Shown: in pieces, positions 22,961-28,962 of the stretch
How the letters are laid out: every line of letters starts with the position of its first letter
How positions within the stretch are numbered: position 1 is the first letter of the stretch
From: an uncultured Eggerthellaceae bacterium
Lineage (GTDB): Bacteria > Actinomycetota > Coriobacteriia > Coriobacteriales > Eggerthellaceae
NCBI GenBank assembly: GCA_910589135.1
Contig: CAJUSL010000002.1
Location: 1 to 28,962 of the forward strand
Length of the DNA stretch: 28,962 nt
Direction: 5' to 3'
Position numbers and translations under genes: made by a program
Notes under the pieces: generated by a model
The model's input: only the letters and a program-made list of their open reading frames with translations
What the model was told of the DNA's origin: nothing
The model's database searches: none

Positions 22961-24931
22961 ATGGCCGCGTCCCGCCTCCGAAAGGCGTCGCCCGCAGGCT
23001 TCGCGCGCGCCTTCCTGCTCGCGGCCGCGCTTGCCGCGGCGGCTCTTGCGCTTCTCGCATGCCCGCAGCCGGCGCTCGCGAAAAGCTACACGATGCCGCA
23101 GGTTGAGATCTCGGCCGAAGTGCAGAAGGACGGCGCGCTCCAAGTGCAAGAGCGGCGCACCTTCGACTTCGACGGCAGCTTCACCTGCGTCTGGTGGACG
23201 TTCGACAGCCTGCCCACCGGGTCTTCACTGGAGGTCCAGGGCGTGAGCCTGGTCGATGGGTCCGGGCATGCGGTCGAGCTTGCGGACGTTCCGTTCCAGA
23301 CGCAGTGGCGCAGTTCGGGAGGTCCCGGCTATGCGGGCTATTCCGTAGACGTCGCCCAGGCCTCCGTATACGTGTTCTTCGAGGCGGACGACGAGCGGCT
23401 GACGGTCGACCTCTCGTACCGCATGGAAGGCGCCGCCCAGGTGCATTCGGACGTCGCCGAGCTGTACTGGCAGTATGTCGGAAGCCAGTGGGCCGAAGCC
23501 TCCGACGACGTCGCCTGCACCATCACGCTGCCGGTGCCCGCTGGAGCGGCCGTGCAGGCGGGGGAGAACGTGCGGGCCTGGGGCCATGGCCCGCTGGACG
23601 GCAGCGTTTCCGTCAACGGCGACGGCACGGTGAGCTATACCGTGCCGCGTGTGGCGCCGGGCGAGTTCGCCGAAGCGCGCATCACGTTCCCGCCCGGCTG
23701 GCTCTCGGGCGTCGACCCCGCTGCGGTGCACGACGGCGAGGCGCTTGCGGGCATCCTTGCCGAGGAGCAGCAGTGGGCCGACCAGGCGAACGCCCAGCGC
23801 ATGAGCGCCGTTGCGCTGATCGTTGCGTGCGTTCTCGTCGCGCTTGCCCTGATCGCGTGGGCGCTCGTCATGTTCTTCCGCCACGGCAGGGAGTACAAGC
23901 CGAAGTTCCAGGAGGAGTACTGGCGCGACGTGCCCGACCCGAAGGCGCAGCCGCCCGAGATCGGCCGCCTGTGGCGCTGGGAGAAGGAGAGCCCCGACGA
24001 CTTCACGGCAGCCGTCATGCAGCTGGCGCACAAGGGCGCCATCCGCATGGAGAAGGGAAGCTATCCCGATGCGCGCGGGCGCCTGGTCGAGGACTACTGC
24101 ATGGTGAAGGTGCCCGAGGTCGCAGACGCCGTCAACGCGGGGTCGGACCCCGTGGGGCGCGCCGTCCTGGACATGCTGTTCGACAAGTTTCCCGCAGGCG
24201 ACTCGGACGCGACGGAGTCGCCGCAGCAGCACGTGTGGTTCGGCACCATCAACAAATACGGCCAGAAGCATCCCCGGGAATTCAGCGACGCGATGAGCCT
24301 TTTCCAGACCACGCTGAGCCGCAAGGTGGACGTCCTCGGCTACTTCGAGGCGAAGGGCTCCATGCTGAAGATGGTCATGGCCGCGGTGGCGCTGGTTGCG
24401 GCCGGAGGCGGCGTGCTTCTGGGCGTTGGGATCGAGAACCTGGTGCCGATGGTGGCCGGGGTCGGCGCAGGCGTCGTTCGGTTCGTCGTCTCGCGCTTCA
24501 TGGGGCGCATGACGCATCGCGGCGCCGAGGTGCGCGCGAAGGCTGCAGCGCTCAAGCGGTGGCTTGCCGACTTCTCCGCGCTCGACGAGCGGCCTCCCAC
24601 CGACGTGAAGGTGTGGGGCGAGTTCATGGTGTACGCCTACGAGTTCGGCATCGCCGAGCAGGTGATGAAGGAGCTGCGGCTGAAGGTGCCCGAAATCTTC
24701 GTGGACGAGCCCGCCGGGTCGGTCTACATGCCCTGGTGGTTCTGGTACTCGCCGCACTACGCGCACGGCGCGGGCGCGTCGCTTGCCGGGACGCTTTCCA
24801 GCACGATGGCGAACACCGTCTCCACGGCCAACGCGGCGCTGTCCTCAAGCAGCAGCGGAAGCGGCATGGGCGGCGGCTTTTCCATAGGCGGCGGAGGCGG
24901 CTTCGGAGGCGGTGGCGGCGGAGCGCGTTAG
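22961..24931 (+). CDS. DUF2207 predicted membrane protein
   Basis: A 656-residue protein: signal peptide (1-40, ending ALA), extracellular beta-rich DUF2207 domain (about 42-270, with ISAEVQKDGALQVQERRTFDF and PGYAGYSVDVAQASVYVFF), a transmembrane helix (about 283-306), a cytoplasmic part opening with EIGRLWRWEKESPDDFTAAVMQLAHKGA (in parts at 333-360), further membrane helices (about 470-510), and a glycine-rich end (GGGGFGGGGGGAR). This is the standard layout for the family that accompanies LemA. The role is unknown; the pair is found widely in Gram-positives. It starts three bases after lemA. Confidence 0.92.
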   Translation: MAASRLRKASPAGFARAFLLAAALAAAALALLACPQPALAKSYTMPQVEISAEVQKDGALQVQERRTFDFDGSFTCVWWTFDSLPTGSSLEVQGVSLVDGSGHAVELADVPFQTQWRSSGGPGYAGYSVDVAQASVYVFFEADDERLTVDLSYRMEGAAQVHSDVAELYWQYVGSQWAEASDDVACTITLPVPAGAAVQAGENVRAWGHGPLDGSVSVNGDGTVSYTVPRVAPGEFAEARITFPPGWLSGVDPAAVHDGEALAGILAEEQQWADQANAQRMSAVALIVACVLVALALIAWALVMFFRHGREYKPKFQEEYWRDVPDPKAQPPEIGRLWRWEKESPDDFTAAVMQLAHKGAIRMEKGSYPDARGRLVEDYCMVKVPEVADAVNAGSDPVGRAVLDMLFDKFPAGDSDATESPQQHVWFGTINKYGQKHPREFSDAMSLFQTTLSRKVDVLGYFEAKGSMLKMVMAAVALVAAGGGVLLGVGIENLVPMVAGVGAGVVRFVVSRFMGRMTHRGAEVRAKAAALKRWLADFSALDERPPTDVKVWGEFMVYAYEFGIAEQVMKELRLKVPEIFVDEPAGSVYMPWWFWYSPHYAHGAGASLAGTLSSTMANTVSTANAALSSSSSGSGMGGGFSIGGGGGFGGGGGGAR

Positions 24932-24960
24932 CGCGCGCCGGAGCACGTCCTCCGCAGCAC

Positions 24961-24974
24961 TGTACATTTGTTCG
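24961..24974. promoter_or_regulatory. LexA-like box upstream of rarA
   Basis: TGTACATTTGTTCG agrees with CGAACATATGTTCG at 11 of 14 positions, with a perfect GTTCG right half and ACAT centre. It ends 21 nt before the rarA start. Weaker than the two boxes at 4705 and 4858. Confidence 0.42.
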
Positions 24975-24995
24975 ATATCGTGATAGCATGACGCC

Positions 24996-26336
24996 ATGCA
25001 AACCAATTCGTTGTTCACAGAGGTGGAAACCGGGCGCCGCATGGAGGTGGCGCCGCTCGCGGTGCGCCTGCGTCCGCGCTCGCTCGACGACGTGGTGGGC
25101 CAGGGCGACGCGGTGGGCGAGGGAAGCTGGTTGCGCAGCGCCATCGAGTCCGACACGCTGAGCTCGGTCATCCTGTTCGGGCCCGCAGGAACGGGCAAGA
25201 CGTCCATCGCCCACGTCATCGCCGAGACCACCAAGGCCACGTTCGTCGAGGTGTCGGCCATCGGCGGCACGGTGTCCGACTTGCGCCGCGAAATCTCGGC
25301 GGCCGAGCGCCGGCTCGAGACGGGCGGCATCCGCACCATCCTCTTCGTCGACGAGATACACCGCTTCAACCGAAGCCAGCAGGACGCGCTTCTGCATGCC
25401 GTGGAGGACCGCGTCCTGGTCCTCGTGGGCGCCACCACCGAGAACCCCTTCTTCGAGGTCAACTCCGCGCTCATATCGCGCTCCCGCGTCGTCGAGCTGC
25501 ACTCGCTGTCCGACGACGAGGTGGGCGTCCTGCTCGACCGCGCCCTCCGGGACGAACGTGGGCTTGCAGGGCGCTTCGCGCTGGACGACGTCGCCAGGCA
25601 GGCCATCGTCGTGCTCTCGGGCGGCGACGGCCGCGGCGCGCTCACCACGCTCGAACTCGCGGCCGAGCTCGCGGCGGCGGACGGCGCGCGCGGCGGAGGC
25701 GAACCTGCCGCCGATGCCCCCGCGCCCATCACGGAGGCCATGGTGCGCACGGCCACGCCGCACCGCGCGCTTCCCTACGACAAGAACAAGGACATGCACT
25801 ACGACGTCATATCCGCGTTCATCAAGTCCATGCGCGGGTCCGATCCCGACGCCGCGCTCTACTGGCTTGCCCGCATGATCGACGGCGGGGAAGACCCGAA
25901 GTTCATCGCGCGGCGCATCTTCATTTGCGCCGCCGAGGACATCGGCAACGCCGACCCGCAGGCGCTGCTCATCGGCGAGGCCGCGTTCCGTTCGGCCGAG
26001 GTCATCGGCTATCCCGAATGCCAGCTCATCCTGGCGCAAGCGGCCACCTACATGGCGCTTGCCCCCAAGAGCAACGCCGCGTGCGGCATCTTCGAGGCGC
26101 TCAGCGAAGTGCGCAACGGCCCTTCCCGCAAGGTGCCCGACTACCTGCGCGACCGGCACCGGCCCGGCTCCGAGAACTACGGCACCTACAAGTACCCGCA
26201 CAGCTACCCCGAAGGGTGGGTCGACCAGCGCTATCTGCCCGACGGGCTCGAGAAGGGCGCATTCTTCCACCCCTCCGAGCGCGGATGGGAGGCCTACCGC
26301 ACCGACGCGGCCGGCCGCGACCGCGACGACCGGTGA
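24996..26336 (+). CDS. rarA: Replication-associated recombination protein A (RarA/MgsA), AAA+ ATPase
   Basis: A 446-residue clamp-loader-like ATPase that acts at stalled forks and interacts with single-strand binding protein. Walker A GPAGTGKT (62-69), Walker B ILFVDEIHRF (D119, E120), sensor 1 GATTEN (145-150), and SALISRSRV with the arginine finger near R162. The C-terminal tetramerisation part has the family signature YDKNKDMHYDVISAFIKSMR and DPDAALYWLARMI. Full length for the family. No strong ribosome binding site; the ATG at 24996 lies 21 nt after a LexA-like box. It stands apart from its neighbours. Confidence 0.95.
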   Translation: MQTNSLFTEVETGRRMEVAPLAVRLRPRSLDDVVGQGDAVGEGSWLRSAIESDTLSSVILFGPAGTGKTSIAHVIAETTKATFVEVSAIGGTVSDLRREISAAERRLETGGIRTILFVDEIHRFNRSQQDALLHAVEDRVLVLVGATTENPFFEVNSALISRSRVVELHSLSDDEVGVLLDRALRDERGLAGRFALDDVARQAIVVLSGGDGRGALTTLELAAELAAADGARGGGEPAADAPAPITEAMVRTATPHRALPYDKNKDMHYDVISAFIKSMRGSDPDAALYWLARMIDGGEDPKFIARRIFICAAEDIGNADPQALLIGEAAFRSAEVIGYPECQLILAQAATYMALAPKSNAACGIFEALSEVRNGPSRKVPDYLRDRHRPGSENYGTYKYPHSYPEGWVDQRYLPDGLEKGAFFHPSERGWEAYRTDAAGRDRDDR

Positions 26337-26467
26337 ACGTTTACCCCTGCGTGCCCTCCACTTCACGGAATAGTTTCAGCAGCGCGCCGGCCGAGGCGGC
26401 GTTCGGCGAACAGTGATATAAAATCATCTGATAATTTCCGAAGAGAAGCCGAGGCTAGGAGACTGGC

Positions 26468-27154
26468 ATGGAAATCCTGGACATCATACTTCCCATCGTG
26501 TACATCGTCGTGGGCGCCGCGCTCATATGGTTCGTCGTCGAGCTGGTCATCACGATCAGGAAGGTGCGCGGAAAGGCCATGACCACCATCGACGAGCTTG
26601 ACCCCACGCTCAAGAACATCGAGACCATGGTGAGCGACATACAACCCACCATAAAGAAGGTCGACCCGCTCGTCGACCGCGTCACCCTCACGGTGGACAG
26701 CGTGAACCTCGAGCTCATGCGCGTCGACGAGATCCTGGAGGACGTCTCCCAGATGACGGGCGCCGTGTCCAAGACGCTGACCGCCGTCGACAACGTGACC
26801 AGCGCCCCCGTGGACATCGTGAACTCGGTCACCAGGAAGGTGCGCAACAAGCTTCGCCCCAAGTACGCAAGCGACGAGTCGGTCGCGGCCGGCCTCGAAG
26901 GCCGTCCCGAGCCCAAGACCAACCCCATCGCCGACTTCGCCGACACCGCCATCGACGCGGCGGGCGAGGCATTCAAGGAGCAGCATGACAAGGCGGCCGC
27001 CCGCAAGGTCGAGCGCGAGGCGCACGAGGCCGAGAAGGAGGCCAAGAACGAGAAGATGGGCGCCACGTCCGAGCGGCTGGCCGACCAGATTCTCGACGAC
27101 GTCGACGCCGACTCGGACGCCGCTGCTGCGGCGAACGAGGCGCGCGAGGCGTAA
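26468..27154 (+). CDS. Single-helix membrane protein, DUF948-like coiled coil
   Basis: A 228-residue protein with one N-terminal membrane helix (ILPIVYIVVGAALIWFVVELVI, in the first 30 residues), then a heptad-rich region (about 35-125: TIDELDPTLKNIETMVSDIQ, KKVDPLVDRVTLTVDSVNLE), as in DUF948 general-stress-type proteins. The C-terminal third is charged, helical and low in complexity (AARKVEREAHEAEKEAKNEK). The ATG follows TAGGAG at 26455-26460, and a TATAAA (26417-26422) upstream may be its -10. It is 33 nt before the AI-2E-family gene, so probably the same operon. Confidence 0.72.
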   Translation: MEILDIILPIVYIVVGAALIWFVVELVITIRKVRGKAMTTIDELDPTLKNIETMVSDIQPTIKKVDPLVDRVTLTVDSVNLELMRVDEILEDVSQMTGAVSKTLTAVDNVTSAPVDIVNSVTRKVRNKLRPKYASDESVAAGLEGRPEPKTNPIADFADTAIDAAGEAFKEQHDKAAARKVEREAHEAEKEAKNEKMGATSERLADQILDDVDADSDAAAAANEAREA

Positions 27155-27187
27155 GACGGCAACGTGCACGGCAGAAGGAAAGGCGGC

Positions 27188-28624
27188 ATGACCAGCAAGG
27201 CAGACAACGGCATCACCTCCGCGTCCGAGGCATCCGCCCCGGCCGCCGGCGCCCTCTCCGCGCCTCGCGGCTCGAATCCGGGGCTCGCCTTGGCCGAGAC
27301 GGCGAAGGGCAAGGCGGGCAAGGCGCTGCTGTACGTGTGGACGGCCATCGGGGCCATCATCCTGTGCGGCGTGGTCGTCTACCTGCTGCAGATCCTCTCG
27401 CTTCCCGTGGCGATGCTGCTGTGGACGCTCATCTTCGTGTTCTGCCTGAGGGGCATCGTGGCCAGCCTCGAGGCGCGCGGCGTGAAGCGCATCGTCGGCA
27501 CCATCGTCGCCTACGTCGTCATGTTCGCCTTCGTCGGGCTCGTCGGTTTCCTCATGTTCTCGCCGGTGTTCGGCCTGAACGACCAGTTCGCCAACCTGGT
27601 GTCCAACATTCCCGGCTACGTCGACGGGGTCGTGAAGTGGGGCCAGGGTATGATGAACGACCATTCCGACTTCTTCAACAACGACACCGTCAAGTCCGCC
27701 ATGTCCAGCCTCGGCGGCTCGCTTTCCAGCTGGGCGTCGGACTTCGCGTCGAACGCCGCCAACACGGCCGTGGGCGTGGGCGCCGGCGTGGCGAACGCGT
27801 TCATGGTCATCGGCTTCGCCCTGGTCATCGCGTTCTGGATCCTGCTCGAGCTTCCCGCCATCGGGCGCGAGGCCACGCGCGTGATGAGCCCGCGCTTCCG
27901 CGACCAGGCCGAGTTCCTGCACCTCACGTTCACGCGCATCCTCGGCGGCTACATCAAGGGAACCCTTCTGCAGTGCTTCATCATCGGCGTCGCCTGTGGC
28001 ATCCTGTTCGCCGTCATCGGCCTGCCGGACGCCCCGGCGTTGGGCGTCATCACGGGCACGCTGAACATCATCCCCATCATCGGACCGTGGGTCGGCGGCC
28101 TGGCCGCCGGCATCACCGCCTTGATGATCAGCCCCATCACCGCGCTGATCGCCATCATCGGCACCATCGTCATCCAGCAGTTCGTCTACACGTTCGTGTC
28201 GCCGAAGATCATGTCGAACTCGGTCGACATCCACCCCGTCCTCACGCTCGTCGCCATGATGCTTGGCTCGGCCGTGGGCGGCGCCATGAACGGCATCATG
28301 GGCTCGCTCGTGGGCATGCTGATGGCCATCCCGGCGGTCGCGGTGATCAAGGCGTGCTTCGTCTTCTACTTCGAGCGCGCCACGGGCAGGCAGATCGTCT
28401 CGGAGGACGGCTTCATCTTCAAGGGCACACCTTCGCACGGCGGCGCTGCCGACCCGTTCTACGACGCCACCAGCGGCGGCCCCGACAAGGCCGAGGACAG
28501 CGCGCTGCGCGCCTTTTTGCGGAAGCGCGTCGGCAAGGGGCCGGCCGCAGCGGATGCCAAGGGCGCCGGCAAGGCCGACGCCAAGGGGCCGGGCGGCGAC
28601 GGCGAAGGCGGCACGCGGCCGTAG
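27188..28624 (+). CDS. AI-2E / PerM family membrane transporter
   Basis: A 478-residue membrane protein. The ATG at 27188 is chosen over an in-frame GTG at 27164 for its AAGGCGGC leader and family length. After a polar N-terminus (1-45) come about eight helices, with the family's typical central hydrophilic loop (DQFANLVSNIPGYVDGVVKW) and the C-terminal conserved segment ITGTLNIIPIIGPWVGGLAA followed by SPITALIAIIGTIVIQQFVY. The end is a long charged tail rich in Ala, Gly, Lys and Asp. Members export AI-2 or act as Na+(Li+)/H+ antiporters; the substrate here is not known. Confidence 0.9.
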   Translation: MTSKADNGITSASEASAPAAGALSAPRGSNPGLALAETAKGKAGKALLYVWTAIGAIILCGVVVYLLQILSLPVAMLLWTLIFVFCLRGIVASLEARGVKRIVGTIVAYVVMFAFVGLVGFLMFSPVFGLNDQFANLVSNIPGYVDGVVKWGQGMMNDHSDFFNNDTVKSAMSSLGGSLSSWASDFASNAANTAVGVGAGVANAFMVIGFALVIAFWILLELPAIGREATRVMSPRFRDQAEFLHLTFTRILGGYIKGTLLQCFIIGVACGILFAVIGLPDAPALGVITGTLNIIPIIGPWVGGLAAGITALMISPITALIAIIGTIVIQQFVYTFVSPKIMSNSVDIHPVLTLVAMMLGSAVGGAMNGIMGSLVGMLMAIPAVAVIKACFVFYFERATGRQIVSEDGFIFKGTPSHGGAADPFYDATSGGPDKAEDSALRAFLRKRVGKGPAAADAKGAGKADAKGPGGDGEGGTRP

Positions 28625-28687
28625 CGAAACGCTTCATGCCCTCTGCACAGGTGCGCTTCCTGCCCTGTTCTCCGGGCCGTGCAGATA

Positions 28688-28706
28688 TATAATGGCGGAA
28701 GCCATT
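28688..28706 (+). promoter_or_regulatory. Predicted alaS -10 box overlapping a small palindrome
   Basis: A consensus TATAAT (28688-28693) lies 37 nt before the alaS ATG; no good -35 at normal spacing. The last three bases fall in the palindrome AATGGC-GGAA-GCCATT (28691-28706), which would span the transcription start. Confidence 0.5.
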
Positions 28707-28729
28707 CATCTGCAACGAAAGAGAACCCG

Positions 28730-28962
28730 ATGCAATACATGACAACCGCCGAGATCCGCGAGAAGTACCTGCGCTACTTCGAGGACAAGGGCTGCAAGCG
28801 CATGCCGTCCAGCTCGCTCGTTCCCGACGATCCGTCGCTTCTGCTGACGAGCGCCGGCATGGTGCAGTTCAAGCCCTACTTCCTCCAGCAGAAGCAGCTC
28901 GACGAGCCCTACATCGGCACCACCACGGTGCAGAAGTGCGTGCGCACCAACGACATCGACAT
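28730..28962 (+). CDS. alaS: Alanyl-tRNA synthetase, N-terminal part (cut by window edge)
   Basis: Seventy-seven codons of a class II synthetase that charges tRNA-Ala. The visible part has the alaS signature: TTAEIREKYLRYFEDKGCKR, SSSLVPDDPSLLLTSAGMVQ (class II motif 1 region) FKPYFL, and GTTTVQKCVRTNDID (motif 2 start). The ATG at 28730 is used; an ATG three codons later is also possible. The gene runs off the right edge, and its substrate tRNA-Ala(CGC) is encoded at 21726-21801. Confidence 0.96.
   Translation, partial: MQYMTTAEIREKYLRYFEDKGCKRMPSSSLVPDDPSLLLTSAGMVQFKPYFLQQKQLDEPYIGTTTVQKCVRTNDID

Noticed and set aside
24624..26366. 580-residue minus-strand frame
   Set aside because: Antisense to rarA, which has all its ATPase motifs on the plus strand.
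26363..28438. 691-residue minus-strand frame
   Set aside because: Antisense to the DUF948-like and AI-2E genes, made almost entirely of His, Asp, Arg, Gly and Glu; a mirror frame.
28625..28729. T-box riboswitch before alaS
   Set aside because: The leader from the predicted start to the ATG is only about 30 nt, too short for a T-box.

Overview
The window looks like chromosome from a high-GC gut actinobacterium of class Coriobacteriia, probably family Eggerthellaceae (the Eggerthella / Gordonibacter / Adlercreutzia group). The grounds are high-GC codon use, two complete Tat-exported molybdopterin oxidoreductase operons, a LuxR-type regulator with about twelve membrane helices beside one of them, and actinobacterial-type housekeeping genes. 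Genus and species cannot be fixed by reading alone.

Region 1 (about 1-6530) has visibly lower GC and reads as an accessory island. It holds the receiver half of an OmpR-type response regulator cut by the window edge, an AbiEi/AbiEii toxin-antitoxin pair with overlapping genes, several small uncharacterised genes (one DUF6508-like, one CpXC zinc-ribbon protein, one of a type I associate with conjugative elements) and an SOS module. In that module a Y-family DNA polymerase and its small partner gene face an unknown 84-residue gene. Both directions carry a LexA-type box at the expected transcription start. Palindromes with arms GGGGACAA/TTGTCCCC recur between these genes.

Region 2 (about 6530-7995) is a 1.4 kb stretch with no credible gene but much structure: a hairpin flanked by GGGGACAA-type arms, a 175-bp element with 30-bp inverted ends, an 8-bp tandem repeat, a second short tandem repeat, and two inverted repeats just upstream of the first oxidoreductase operon.

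Region 3 (7996-21616) is respiratory. Operon A (+ strand) encodes a Tat-exported Mo-bisMGD catalytic subunit, a four-cluster Fe-S subunit, an NrfD-type membrane anchor and a TorD chaperone. Operon B (- strand, 19849 down to 15432) encodes the same four functions with TorD first, and its catalytic subunit resembles the polysulfide/thiosulfate/tetrathionate branch. The operons converge; between them lie a YtrA-type GntR repressor, a slipin and a lipoprotein, closed by a bidirectional terminator at 15383-15414. The membrane LuxR regulator is divergent from operon B and probably controls it.

Region 4 (21689-28962) is housekeeping: tRNA-Ala(CGC) with its terminator, a Veg-family protein, LemA plus a DUF2207 membrane protein, RarA behind a LexA-like box, a DUF948-like membrane coiled-coil protein, an AI-2E/PerM-family membrane protein, and the start of alaS at the right edge.

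No CRISPR array, transposase, integrase or rRNA was seen. The best candidates for undescribed biology are the SOS-controlled 84-residue protein, the small polymerase partner, the YtrA-slipin-lipoprotein cassette, and the repeat-rich gene desert.
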